From NCBI RefSeq assembly GCF_009793335.1, contig NZ_WING01000001.1, forward strand, positions 558,001-622,000: DNA of 64,000 nucleotides, given 5' to 3'. Of the stretch, positions 28,363 through 36,670 are shown piece after piece. A model generated the notes under the pieces. The model saw nothing but the letters and a program-made list of their open reading frames with translations, was not told where the DNA came from and did not search any database. Numbering within the stretch: position 1 is the stretch's first letter; each line of letters begins with the position of its first letter. Origin of the DNA: Actinomadura sp. J1-007. Its GTDB lineage: Bacteria; Actinomycetota; Actinomycetes; Streptosporangiales; Streptosporangiaceae. A program made the translations under genes and the position numbers.

Positions 28363-29736
28363 ATGGCGGTCCCGATGACGGATGTTGTGCTCGACGGTGT
28401 CGACAAGGTGTATCCGGGCGGGCACCGGGCCGTGCGGAACGTGCGGCTGCGCATCGAGGACGGCGAGCTGTTCGTGCTGCTCGGCCCGTCCGGCTGCGGC
28501 AAGTCCACGATCCTGCGCATGATCGCGGGCCTGGAGGAGGTCACCGCCGGCGACCTGTGGCTGAACGGCACCGTCGCCAACGAGCTGTCCCCGCGCGAGC
28601 GCAACGTCGCGATGGTGTTCCAGGAGGGCGCCCTCTACCCGCACCGGACGGTGCGCGGCAACATGATGTTCCCCCTGGAGGTCGCGCGCGACGACCGGGC
28701 CGAGGCGGGCGAGCGGGTCGTCGAGCTGGCCCGCGCCCTCGGCCTCAACTCCATGATCGACCGGCTGCCGCGCACGCTGTCGGGCGGGCAGCGGCAGCGC
28801 GCCGCGATCGGCCGCGCGCTGATCCGCGAGCCGTCGCTGTTCCTGATGGACGAGCCGCTGTCCAGCCTGGACGCCGGGCTGCGCACCGAGCTGCGCGTCG
28901 AGATCACCGCGCTGGTCCGGTCCACCGGGACGACCACGGTGTACGTGACGCACGACCAGACCGAGGCCATGACGATGGCCGACCGGATCGCGGTGCTGCG
29001 CGACGGCGTCCTGGAGGACGTCGGGACGCCCGAGCAGCTCTACCGGGACCCGGCGACGGTGTTCGTCGCCGCGTTCCTCAGCACCCCGCCGATCAACCTG
29101 CTCCAGGCGACCGCGTGGGCGGTGGAGGGGCAGGGCGTCGTGCTCGACCTCGGCCGGCAGCGGATCACCGTCCCGTGGGAGGACCCGCGCGCCGCGGCGC
29201 TGATCAGCCACCACGGCGCGCCCGTGATCGTCGGCGTCCGCCCCGACGCGCTGTCCCTCGCCGGGGACGGGCCGGACGTCCCGCTCCCGGCGCCGCCGCC
29301 CCCGAGCGCGCTCGACGCGCCGACCGCTCCGCCCGCGCCGCCCCGGGAGCCGGTGCCGCCCGCGACGTTCTCGGGACGGGTGCGCGCGCTGGAGTTCCAC
29401 GGGTCGGACTGGCTGGCGTACGCGGAGGCCGGGATGCCGACCGTCGACGCGAACGAGGTGGGACGGCCCGCCGACGCGCCCGCCGAGCCCGAACCGCCCT
29501 CCCCCGGCCTCGCCGCGCGGCTGCGCGGCCTGCTCGGGCTCGCGGGCTCCGGCGCGCCGGAGCCCGCCGAACCCGAGGAGCACGCGGGCCACCACCGCCG
29601 CTCCGACCTGGTCTTCCGGATCGCCTCCGGCGAGCGGCCGAGGCGCGGCGACGAGGTCGCCCTCGCCGTGGACCTCGACCGCGTGCTGCTCTTCGGCGCG
29701 GACGGCGTCCGGATCACGCCCCGGCTGCGCCGCTGA
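28363..29736 (+). CDS. Sugar-type ABC transporter ATPase (UgpC/MsiK-like), orphan
   Basis: 457 residues. Walker A is GPSGCGKSTIL, the Q-loop is MVFQEG, the signature is LSGGQRQRAAIGRAL, Walker B is LFLMDEPLSSLD, and the switch His is VYVTHDQTEAM. The C-terminal regulatory OB/TOBE region is split by long Pro-rich inserts (VPLPAPPPPSALDAP and PAEPEPPSPG) that normal UgpC/MsiK proteins lack. No permease or binding protein is nearby, so like MsiK it may energise several sugar permeases. The final 23 bases overlap the end of the convergent MocR gene. Confidence 0.88.
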   Translation: MAVPMTDVVLDGVDKVYPGGHRAVRNVRLRIEDGELFVLLGPSGCGKSTILRMIAGLEEVTAGDLWLNGTVANELSPRERNVAMVFQEGALYPHRTVRGNMMFPLEVARDDRAEAGERVVELARALGLNSMIDRLPRTLSGGQRQRAAIGRALIREPSLFLMDEPLSSLDAGLRTELRVEITALVRSTGTTTVYVTHDQTEAMTMADRIAVLRDGVLEDVGTPEQLYRDPATVFVAAFLSTPPINLLQATAWAVEGQGVVLDLGRQRITVPWEDPRAAALISHHGAPVIVGVRPDALSLAGDGPDVPLPAPPPPSALDAPTAPPAPPREPVPPATFSGRVRALEFHGSDWLAYAEAGMPTVDANEVGRPADAPAEPEPPSPGLAARLRGLLGLAGSGAPEPAEPEEHAGHHRRSDLVFRIASGERPRRGDEVALAVDLDRVLLFGADGVRITPRLRR

Positions 29737-31138
29737 GCACCGCGCGGAGCCGCTCCAGGCCCGCGCCGATCTCCTCCGCGCGCACCGCGCCGTACCCGAA
29801 GACGAGCCCCCGGACGGGCGGGCCCGACACCGCGAACTCCGACAGCGCGAAGAGCCCGACGCCCTCGGCCGCCGCGCGCCGCACCACCGCCGCGTCGTCC
29901 GCGCCGTCCGGGAGGGTGGCGCTCAGGTGCAGGCCCGCCGCCGACGGGACGGGCGACAGCCACGCCCCGAACCGCTCGGCGAGCAGCGCGGCGACCAGCT
30001 CGTGCCGCGCCTGGTACTCGCGCCGCGACCTGCGGAGGTGCCGGGCGAGCAGGCCCTCGTCGATGAACCGGGCGAGGGCGGCCTGCACCGGGAGGTCGGC
30101 GTGCCAGGACGACACGTACCGGGCCAGGCGCAGCGCCCGGTGCAGCGCGGGCGGCGCGACCACGAACCCGAGCCGCAGCACCGGCCGCATGATCTTGGAG
30201 AACGAGCCGACGTAGAGCACCCGGCCGTCGCCGTCGAGGCTCTGGAGCGGCTCGATCGGACGGCCCCCGTACCGGTACTCGGTGTCGTAGTCGTCCTCCA
30301 CGATCACCACGTCCCGGGTGCGCGCCCAGTCCAGCAGCGCCCGGCGGCGCGGCAGCGACATCGGCATCCCGAGCGGGAACTGGTGCGAGGGCGTGACGTA
30401 CACCGCGCGCGCGTCGTCCGGCAGCGCGTCCACCCGCAGCCCCTCCGCGTCGACCGGGACGCCCGCCACGCGCATCCCGAGCGAGCGGAACAGCAGCCGC
30501 GCCGGCGGGTACCCGGGGTCCTCGACGGCCACGACCGCGCCCGGCTCCAGCAGCACCCGCCCGATCAGGTCGAGGGCCTGCTGGATCCCCGACGTCACGA
30601 CCACGTCGGCCGCGCCCGCCCGCACCGAGCGGGACACGCCCGCGTGCCGGGCGATCGCGGCGCGCAGCTCGGGGAGCCCGGCCGGGTCGCCCGCCCGCTC
30701 CGGGTCGCCGAGCCCGGACGGGCGGAGCACGCCCGACATGATCCGCCGCCACGGCTCGTACGGGAACAGCCGCACGTCGGGGAGCCCGGCGCGGAAGTCC
30801 CACCGCACGTCCGGCAGCCGCCCGGGCCACGCCGAGATCGACTCCCACACCTCGCGGGGGCGCAGCGGCGAGGCGTCCGGCGCGGCGCGCGACGGCGCCC
30901 CCGCGTCCAGGACGAACGTCCCCGCGCCGACCCGGCCGCTCAGGAACCCCTCGGCCGCGAGCCGGTCGTAGGCCGCGGCCACGGTGTTGCGGGAGATCGC
31001 GAGCCGCCGCGCCAGCTCCCGCGTCGGCGGCAGCGGCTCGCCCGCGCGCACCCGCCCGTCGAGGATCGCGGCCCTGAGCTGCCGGTAGATCTGCCCGGAA
31101 AGATCGCGGCGGCCGTCCAGGCTGACATGGACCTCCAT
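29714..31138 (-). CDS. MocR-type regulator (GntR helix-turn-helix plus aminotransferase fold)
   Basis: 474 residues. The N-terminal winged helix (LSGQIYRQLRAAILDGRV, TRELARRLAISRNTVAAAYD) is followed by a class I aminotransferase fold. That part has VTSGIQQALDL, EDPGYPP, VYVTPSHQFPLG, EDDYDTEYRYG and the PLP lysine in YVGSFSKIMRP. Start ATG 31138; a longer frame to 31222 lacks homology. MocR proteins sense PLP or amino compounds and often control a divergent gene, here the DinB-like gene at 31221 with 82 bases between. Confidence 0.92.
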   Translation of the reverse strand: MEVHVSLDGRRDLSGQIYRQLRAAILDGRVRAGEPLPPTRELARRLAISRNTVAAAYDRLAAEGFLSGRVGAGTFVLDAGAPSRAAPDASPLRPREVWESISAWPGRLPDVRWDFRAGLPDVRLFPYEPWRRIMSGVLRPSGLGDPERAGDPAGLPELRAAIARHAGVSRSVRAGAADVVVTSGIQQALDLIGRVLLEPGAVVAVEDPGYPPARLLFRSLGMRVAGVPVDAEGLRVDALPDDARAVYVTPSHQFPLGMPMSLPRRRALLDWARTRDVVIVEDDYDTEYRYGGRPIEPLQSLDGDGRVLYVGSFSKIMRPVLRLGFVVAPPALHRALRLARYVSSWHADLPVQAALARFIDEGLLARHLRRSRREYQARHELVAALLAERFGAWLSPVPSAAGLHLSATLPDGADDAAVVRRAAAEGVGLFALSEFAVSGPPVRGLVFGYGAVRAEEIGAGLERLRAVLSGAAGA

Positions 31139-31220
31139 GCCGCGGACCCTAGATCGGCTCAGTCGGATCACGCAATTTTGGCCCTGTACCTGGGCCTCTC
31201 CGGCTCCGTACGGTCGTCCC

Positions 31221-31841
31221 ATGGACGTGCTGAACGAACTGCTCCGCTCCGACTTCCGCGACCTCGACCGCCGCGCGTCGGACCTCTACCTCTCGACCGT
31301 CGCCCGGGTGGACCCCGCCCGGCTGCACCTGCCGACGCCCTGCCCCGACTGGACGCTGCACGGCCTGCTGCGCCACCAGGTCAGCCAGGACGAGGGGTTC
31401 GCCGCCGCCGCGCGCGGAGCGGGCGGCACCCTCGCGGTCTGGCGCGGGGGACGGCTCGGCGGCGACCCGCTCGCCGCCGCCCGCGCCTCGGCCGGGCTCG
31501 TCGAGAAGGCGTTCGCCGAGGACGGCGTGCCGGAGCGCGAGTTCGTCCTCCCGGAGGTACGCGACGGAGGCGGGTTCCCCGGCGCCCTCGCGATCACGTT
31601 CCACTTCGTGGACCTCGTCGTGCACGCGTGGGACGTCGCCGCGACGATCGGAGCCCCGTGGGAGCCCGGCGAGGAGCTCACCGAGGCCGCCCTCAAGGTC
31701 GCCGCGATCGTGCCCGCGGACCCGGAGACGCGCGGGCCCGGACTGTCGTTCGACCAGGTCGTGCCGTTCCGGGACGGCCCGCCCGAGCACCGCCTGCTGG
31801 CCCTGCTCGGCCGTTCGCCCGCGTGGAGGCCCGGGTGCTGA
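31221..31841 (+). CDS. Mycothiol-dependent maleylpyruvate isomerase / DinB-like protein (TIGR03086 type)
   Basis: 206 residues. LPTPCPDWTLHGLLRHQVSQDEGF and FHFVDLVVHAWDVA are the metal-binding helices of the MDMPI/DinB-fold family, with His residues in LRHQ, FHFVD and VHAWD. Cytoplasmic. Divergent from the MocR gene and overlapping the next gene. Many members use mycothiol, which fits an actinomycete; substrate unknown. Confidence 0.88.
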   Translation: MDVLNELLRSDFRDLDRRASDLYLSTVARVDPARLHLPTPCPDWTLHGLLRHQVSQDEGFAAAARGAGGTLAVWRGGRLGGDPLAAARASAGLVEKAFAEDGVPEREFVLPEVRDGGGFPGALAITFHFVDLVVHAWDVAATIGAPWEPGEELTEAALKVAAIVPADPETRGPGLSFDQVVPFRDGPPEHRLLALLGRSPAWRPGC

Positions 31842-32281
31842 CGAGCCGCTGGAAGGCGGGCGGCGCGCTCGCGCCGGGCTCGCCAGTGCTGGTGAGCGTC
31901 ACCGAGTTCACCGCGCACGCGGCCCGGGACCTGCCGCGCGTCCACCTGGCCGGGCTGCGCCTGCGCCGCGCGTGGCCGGACATGCCGGGCGCGGTCGGGA
32001 TGTGGCTGTGGACCGCGCCGTCCCGGCTCCGCTGCGGTTCGGTCGCCGTCTGGCGGGACGAGGCGGCGCTCCGGGAGTTCGTCGGCTGGGCGCCGCACGT
32101 GGAGATCATGCGCCGCTTCCGGGGGCGCGGCGCGATCCGCTCGGTCACCTGGGAGGAGCACGACCCGACGCGGGGCGGCGTCCTGCTGCGGGCGGGGCGC
32201 TTCCTCGCCGGGGCTCAGGCGGACGCGGACGCCGCGGCGGGAACGGAGGCGGGGGTCTCCTCCGAGAGGCTGTCCCGGTAG
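31823..32281 (+). CDS. Conserved hypothetical, monooxygenase-like fold
   Basis: About 152 residues from GTG 31823 or the in-frame GTG 31835, both overlapping the end of the gene before it. The core SPVLVSVTEFTAHAARDLPR, GAVGMWLWTA and SVAVWRDEAALREFVGWAPHVEIMRRFR looks like a ferredoxin-like (ABM/DUF3291) fold with a C-terminal Ala-rich tail. The tail runs 67 bases into the convergent MerR gene, more overlap than usual. Probably co-transcribed with the MDMPI-like gene. Confidence 0.7.
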   Translation: MEARVLTSRWKAGGALAPGSPVLVSVTEFTAHAARDLPRVHLAGLRLRRAWPDMPGAVGMWLWTAPSRLRCGSVAVWRDEAALREFVGWAPHVEIMRRFRGRGAIRSVTWEEHDPTRGGVLLRAGRFLAGAQADADAAAGTEAGVSSERLSR

Positions 32282-32622
32282 AGCCCGATCTTCCAGTGGA
32301 TCTGCTTCTGCTGGGTGCGGAGCCGCCGGATCTGCTCCTCCACGCGCTCGTCGTGCGCCTGGAGCAGCGCGAGGCGTTCCTCCACGGTCTCGCCGCCGCC
32401 CCGCGCCAGCTCGGAGTAGCGCAGCATCTCGGCGATCGGCATGCCGGTCTCGCGCAGGCAGCGCAGCATCGACAGCCACTTCAGGTCGTCGTCGCTGAAC
32501 ACGCGGCGGCCCGCCGCGTTCCGCGCCACCTCCGACAGCAGCCCGATCTTCTCGTAGTAGCGCAGGGTGTCGATGCTGAAGCCGGTCTTCTCGGCGGTCT
32601 CGCCAGGAGAGTAGGAGCTCAC
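32215..32622 (-). CDS. MerR-family regulator
   Basis: About 135 residues from GTG 32622 (SSYSPGETAEKTGFSIDTLRYYEK). The winged helix ends in RRVFSDDDLKWLSMLRCLRETGMPIAEML, followed by a long dimerisation helix (VEERLALLQAHDERVEEQIRRL). No Cys metal site, so it is a TipAL/SoxR-unlike small MerR probably sensing an organic stress. It is divergent from an LLM oxidoreductase, with two MerR operators in the shared gap. Confidence 0.9.
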   Translation of the reverse strand: MSSYSPGETAEKTGFSIDTLRYYEKIGLLSEVARNAAGRRVFSDDDLKWLSMLRCLRETGMPIAEMLRYSELARGGGETVEERLALLQAHDERVEEQIRRLRTQQKQIHWKIGLYRDSLSEETPASVPAAASASA

Positions 32623-32636
32623 GCTCCAAGGATCGC

Positions 32637-32656
32637 ACCTGGAGCGCACTCCAGGT
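32637..32656 (-). promoter_or_regulatory. MerR operator/promoter, merR side
   Basis: A perfect palindrome, ACCTGGAG-CGCA-CTCCAGGT. Read on the minus strand it begins TTGACCTGGAG, so the -35 box is fused to the operator in the MerR way, directed at the merR gene 15 bases away. Confidence 0.7.
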
Positions 32657-32708
32657 CAACGGCTCCGCCGTCCTCGGTCACGGAACGGCCGGGACGCCGC
32701 GGCCGCGC

Positions 32709-32731
32709 TTGACCTGGAGCGCGCTCCAGGC
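32709..32731 (+). promoter_or_regulatory. MerR operator/promoter, oxidoreductase side
   Basis: TTGACCTGGAG-CGCG-CTCCAGG repeats the merR-side operator in opposite orientation, with the -35 TTGACC at 32709-32714. It faces the LLM oxidoreductase start at 32771. Sharing the same palindrome implies both promoters answer to the same MerR protein. Confidence 0.72.
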
Positions 32732-32770
32732 CCGAGAGTTGAGGCGGACACCGACCACGGAGGACCCGCC

Positions 32771-33643
32771 ATGCGCATCGGACTACAGGTCCCGAGCTTC
32801 ACCTTTCCCGGGGGCGAGGAGCGGATCGCCCCGACGTTCGCCCGGATCGCCCGCGAGGCCGACCAGGGCGGCCTGCACTCGCTGTGGGTGATGGACCACT
32901 TCTTCCAGATCGGCGTCGTCGGGCCGCCCGAGGAGCCGATGCTGGAGGGCTACTCGGCGCTGGCGTACGCGGCGGCGCTCACCGAGCGGATCACGCTCGG
33001 CACCATGGTCACCGGCGTGACGTACCGGCACCCGGGCCTGCTGGTGAAGACCGTCACGACGCTGGACGCGCTGTCGGGCGGGCGCGCCTGGCTCGGCATC
33101 GGCGCGGCGTGGAACGAGGAGGAGTCGCGCGGCCTCGGCGTCCCCTTCCCGCCGCTCGCCGAGCGCTTCGAACGGCTGGAGGAGACGCTGCTGATCGCCC
33201 GCCGGATGTGGGACGGCAACGAGACGCCGTTCGAGGGGAGGCACTACACGCTCGAACGGCCGCTGAACTCGCCGCGGTCCGTACGGCGCCCGCGCCCGCC
33301 GATCCTGATCGGGGGCGCCGGGGAGAAGAAGACGCTGCGGTTCGTCGCCAAGTACGCCGACGCGTGCAACCTCTTCGACTCCGAGGAGCTGCCGCGCAAG
33401 CTCGACGTGCTGCGGGAGCACTGCGAGCGCGAGGGCCGCGACTACGGCGAGATCGAGAAGACCTCCCTCGCGTACTTCGCGGACGGCGCCCCGTCGGTGG
33501 ACCAGGTCATCGACGCCGTCGGCCGCCTCGCCGAACGGGGCGTCGACCACGTGATCTTCTCGCAGGGCACCGGGCAGGACATCGCCGGGACCCTGTCCGA
33601 GGCCGCCGTCCAGACCGGGAGCCTCGTCCCAGCCGGCCGCTGA
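32771..33643 (+). CDS. LLM-class (F420-dependent type) oxidoreductase
   Basis: 290 residues, luciferase-like TIM barrel. It contains MRIGLQVPSFTFPGG, SLWVMDHFFQ, LGTMVTGVTYRHPGLLVKTVTTLDALSGGRAWLGIGAAWNEEE and PPILIGGAGEKKTLRFVAKYADACN. The pattern fits the F420-dependent group common in actinomycetes, though FMN cannot be excluded. CACGGAGGA lies 6 bases before ATG 32771. The MerR-type promoter upstream suggests induction by a small toxic molecule. Confidence 0.9.
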   Translation: MRIGLQVPSFTFPGGEERIAPTFARIAREADQGGLHSLWVMDHFFQIGVVGPPEEPMLEGYSALAYAAALTERITLGTMVTGVTYRHPGLLVKTVTTLDALSGGRAWLGIGAAWNEEESRGLGVPFPPLAERFERLEETLLIARRMWDGNETPFEGRHYTLERPLNSPRSVRRPRPPILIGGAGEKKTLRFVAKYADACNLFDSEELPRKLDVLREHCEREGRDYGEIEKTSLAYFADGAPSVDQVIDAVGRLAERGVDHVIFSQGTGQDIAGTLSEAAVQTGSLVPAGR

Positions 33644-33678
33644 CCGCGGCCCACGGCCCGTCCTGGGCGGGCGGGGCG

Positions 33679-33712
33679 GGCGGGCGGCGGCGCTCCCACG
33701 CCGCCGCCCGCC
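33679..33712. terminator. Bidirectional hairpin
   Basis: A 14-bp GC-only inverted repeat around CGGGCGGCGGCG / CGCCGCCGCCCG with loop CTCCCA separates the convergent oxidoreductase and AhpD-like genes. Confidence 0.6.
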
Positions 33713-33727
33713 GCGTGCCGCGTGCCG

Positions 33728-34165
33728 TTACGCCGCGGCGGCCGGCCGCAGGTGGAGCGGGACGCCGAACAGGTTGAACGCGTTGATCAGCGAGACCATC
33801 CCGACGAGGTGGCCGAGCTCGTTCTCCCCGAAGAGGGAGCGCAGCGTCTCCCACAGCTCGTCGCTCACGGGCTCGCGGCCCGTCACCGCCTCGGTGTAGC
33901 CGAGGGCGGCCCGTTCCCGCTCGTCGTAGAGGGGCGACTCCCGCCACACGACCAGGTGGTGCATCCGCTCCTCCGGCTCGCCGAGGCGCCGGGCGTCGCG
34001 GATGTGCCGGTCCACGCAGAACGAGCAGCCGTTGAGCTGCGACGCCCGGATCTTCACCAGCTCCCGGATCCGCGCGTCCAGCGGCCCGGCCTCCAGCACC
34101 TTGTGCACCTTGAGGAACGCCGAGTACACCTCGGGCGCGGCCTCCTGGAGCAGCATCCGCGCCAT
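33728..34165 (-). CDS. AhpD-like carboxymuconolactone decarboxylase family protein
   Basis: 145 residues. The peroxidase-type motif is GCSFCVDRH: C47, C50 and H54, preceded by an acidic residue in DARIRELVKIRASQLN. Such proteins act as thiol peroxidases or redox partners. ATG 34165 overlaps the stop of a small upstream ORF (TGATG). Genes of this kind are often found near SigJ/ECF41 sigma genes; one is 1.1 kb upstream here. Confidence 0.9.
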   Translation of the reverse strand: MARMLLQEAAPEVYSAFLKVHKVLEAGPLDARIRELVKIRASQLNGCSFCVDRHIRDARRLGEPEERMHHLVVWRESPLYDERERAALGYTEAVTGREPVSDELWETLRSLFGENELGHLVGMVSLINAFNLFGVPLHLRPAAAA

Positions 34166-34302
34166 CAGGCCACCTCCGCCGGGCGCACCCGCGCCGCGGC
34201 GGCGGGGGCGCCGTGCCGTCCCCCGGCCTCCCCGCCCGTCCTCCCGTACGTCCTTCGGTATGTCCTCGCAGCGGCGCGCGCCGCGTCCGATCGCTGTGTC
34301 AT
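34165..34302 (-). CDS. Small ORF coupled to AhpD-like gene
   Basis: A 45-residue basic frame (MTQRSDAARAAARTYRRTYG...) from ATG 34302, with GGGAGA just upstream; an earlier in-frame ATG is at 34320. Its TGA overlaps the AhpD-like ATG. It is Arg/Ala/Gly-rich with no recognised domain. It could be a leader that couples translation, or a chance frame in GC-rich DNA. Confidence 0.3.
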   Translation of the reverse strand: MTQRSDAARAAARTYRRTYGRTGGEAGGRHGAPAAAARVRPAEVA

Positions 34303-34305
34303 CGT

Positions 34306-34329
34306 GTCTCCCTTCGTCATGAGGGAGAC
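34306..34329. repeat. Inverted repeat upstream of AhpD-like gene
   Basis: GTCTCCC and GGGAGAC, spaced by 10 bases, lie 5' of the small ORF and include its ribosome-binding region. Could be an operator or a structure that hides the RBS. Apart from this and the small ORF, I see nothing in 34166-34396. Confidence 0.35.
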
Positions 34330-34396
34330 GACGCGGTACCGGGGGTTGTGACAGCCCGCGCCGCGCGGATCCGCGTCCGCGCGCGAACGGCGCGCG

Positions 34397-35116
34397 TCAC
34401 TGCATCCGGGCCATCGCCTGGAGGAGGAAGCCGACGACGCCGAGCAGGATGAACAGGCCGACGAGGTTGCGGGCCGTCCCGCCGAGGACGAGCGGGCGGG
34501 TCGGCGACAGCCGCACCTCGGTGCCCTGGTCGCCGAACAGGTGCTTCGGGTACACCGGGGTCAGCATCAGCACGTACGCCTGGAACCGCATCGAGTAGCG
34601 CTGAACCGCCGCCGTCGCCTCGAACAGCGGCTGCGGCATCCCGCCCCGGACCAGCACGACCAGCCAGATCACGATGGCCGCGACCCGCCAGCCGGTGGTG
34701 AGCAGGTTCGACACGATCGCCGCCGGGATCATCAGGACGATCCGGAACAGCACGGCGAGCCGGTTGAGCCGTCCGGGCCGCACGTCCACGCGCACCGGAT
34801 GGCCGGACGGCGTCCACCGGAACGGCGGGTAGGCGTCCGACAGCAGGTACCCGTACGCGCTCACGCGCGTGGACCAGGCGAGGTAGCCGGACAGGTACTC
34901 GGCGGCCCACGCGGGCAGGCGGCCGAGCGCGAGCGCCGCGAACCAGCCGATGAACGCGACGACGTACGCGGCGATCGACAGCAGCCACACGACGACGATC
35001 TGCGGGATCATCAGGATCAGCCGCAGCAGGACCGTCACCCTCGACTGCGGGCCGGGCCCGTCGACGTCCAGTGCGGGCGGCCACTCTCCTGCGGTCGGGG
35101 TGGCGGTGGTGACCAT
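34397..35116 (-). CDS. DUF4389 membrane protein
   Basis: 239 residues from ATG 35116, five bases after GGAGG. Hydrophobic segments at VTVLLRLILMIPQIVVVWLL, VVAFIGWFAALAL, LAVLFRIVLMIPAAIVSNLL, AAIVIWLVVLV and the C-terminal LFILLGVVGFLL. The repeated RLILMIP/RIVLMIP motif is diagnostic of DUF4389. Function unknown; four to five helices. Confidence 0.88.
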   Translation of the reverse strand: MVTTATPTAGEWPPALDVDGPGPQSRVTVLLRLILMIPQIVVVWLLSIAAYVVAFIGWFAALALGRLPAWAAEYLSGYLAWSTRVSAYGYLLSDAYPPFRWTPSGHPVRVDVRPGRLNRLAVLFRIVLMIPAAIVSNLLTTGWRVAAIVIWLVVLVRGGMPQPLFEATAAVQRYSMRFQAYVLMLTPVYPKHLFGDQGTEVRLSPTRPLVLGGTARNLVGLFILLGVVGFLLQAMARMQ

Positions 35117-35286
35117 GGCCCCTCCGGGGGCTGGGAGCGGGAAGGTGCCCGGAGCGTACATCCGCGCCGGTCGGAGGCCGTGCGCGCGTCCGGGAACGGC
35201 CAGCGGCCGTCCGCATCCGGACTCGCGGGCCGGCCGCCGGGGCCGGTGCCGGAGCGCGCGCCCCGGCCCCGTCCCGCCGACGGGTC

Positions 35287-36151
35287 TCAGCCTACGAGGC
35301 GCCGCGGCAGGCCGGCGAGCTTGTCGGGGTTGACCATGCGGCGGTACGCGACGACGCGGCCGTTCGCGATCTCCACGGTGTCGACGCCGAACGGCGCGCC
35401 GTCCTTCAGCACGAGCATCCCGGGCTCGCCGTTGACCTCGGCGGGGACGAGCGACAGCCCGTACTGCGCGGCGACCCGGACCAGGACGGCCGCGACCAGG
35501 TCCGCCCCCTCATGACCCTGCGGGCGGCGAAGACCTTGCCGCCCCGTCGGTGGTGTACGTCGCGTCCGGGTCGAGCACGGCGAGCAGCCCGGCGGCGTCG
35601 CCGCTCTCGTACGCGGCGCGGAACGCGGCGAGCACCCGGTCGCGCTCGGCGCGCGGCGCCTTCGGCGGCTCGGCCGCCGCGACCTTGCGGCGGGCCCGGG
35701 ACGCGAGCTGGCGGCAGGCCGCGGCCGACCTCCCGAGCACCTCGGCGATCCGCTCGTACGGCACCTCGAACGCCTGGTGCAGGACGAACGCGACCCGTTC
35801 GGGCGGGGACAGCTCCTCCAGCACGAGCATCATCGCGGTGCCGACCGTGTCGTCCACCAGGACGGGCTCGGCGGCGTCGGGCCCGGTCAGCAGCGGCTCG
35901 GGCAGCCACGGGCCGACGTAGTCGACGCGGCGGGCGCGCGCCGAGCCGAGCACGTCGTAGGCGCGGCGGGCGGCGACGGTGACCAGCCAGGCGCGCAGGT
36001 CGCGCACGTCGTCCAGGCTCCCGCGGGACGCGGCGCGCAGCCAGGTGTCCTGGACGACGTCCTCGGCGTCGGCGACGCTGCCGGTGATCCGGTAGGCGGC
36101 GCCGAAGACGGCGGGCCGGTGCGCGGCCCACTCCTCGGCCAGGCGGTCCAC
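35287..36151 (-). CDS. ECF41-type (SigJ-like) sigma factor with SnoaL-like tail, two frameshifts
   Basis: About 288 residues when joined. Sigma region 2 (FGAAYRITGSVADAEDVVQDTWLRA) and region 4 (LSPPERVAFVLHQAFEVPYERIAEVLGRS) precede a SnoaL-like domain (AAFRAAYESGDAAGLLAVLDPDATYTTDG ... VNPDKLAGLPRRLVG), the ECF41 layout in which the tail modulates the sigma. The frame breaks twice, each by one missing base in C runs at 35542-35545 and 35505-35509, so these are probably sequence errors. GTG start 36151 lies 1 base from the GtrA stop. Confidence 0.85.
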
Positions 36152-36152
36152 C

Positions 36153-36614
36153 TCAGGCCGCCGCCGGGGTGAACACCCACTTCTTGTACGACCAGTAGCG
36201 GAACGCGGAGCCGAGCCCGAGCCCGGCGAGCAGGCTGAGGTTGTAGGAGACGCCGCCGTGCAGTTCGAGGGTGTAGTAGGTGAACCCCGTGCACAGCACC
36301 TGGATGAGCATGCCGACGCCGTTCAGGGCGAAGAAGATGACGAACTCGCGGCCCGAGCCGTCGCTGTCGCGGTCGCGGAACGTCCAGAACCGGTTGGCGA
36401 GGTACGACACCAGGGTGGAGACCAGGGTCGGGACGACCACGCTGGTCAGCGGGCTGCCGCCGAGCCAGGCGCGCATCAGGTTGGCGCCGAAGATCGTGAT
36501 GACCGTGCCGACGACCCCGACGAAGCCGAAACTCAGCAGCTCGCGCAGGAATGTGCGGTACGGGGGCGCGGGCGTGACCGTTCCGACCGGTCTGGCCCGC
36601 TGCATGGTGTTCAC
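36153..36614 (-). CDS. GtrA-family membrane protein
   Basis: 153 residues, four membrane helices (FVGVVGTVITIFGANLM, VVPTLVSTLVSYLANRFWTF, FVIFFALNGVGMLIQVLC, LAGLGLGSAFRYWSYKKWVF). NRFWTFRD and RYWSYKKWVF are the family's signature loops. GtrA proteins assist transfer of polyprenyl-linked sugars across the membrane. Start GTG 36614 or ATG 36605. Same strand and nearly contiguous with the sigma gene. Confidence 0.9.
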   Translation of the reverse strand: MNTMQRARPVGTVTPAPPYRTFLRELLSFGFVGVVGTVITIFGANLMRAWLGGSPLTSVVVPTLVSTLVSYLANRFWTFRDRDSDGSGREFVIFFALNGVGMLIQVLCTGFTYYTLELHGGVSYNLSLLAGLGLGSAFRYWSYKKWVFTPAAA

Positions 36615-36670
36615 TCGCCCAGACCTTACCGGAGCGGGACATATGCCATGGTCTCAACCCCGTAAAGACC

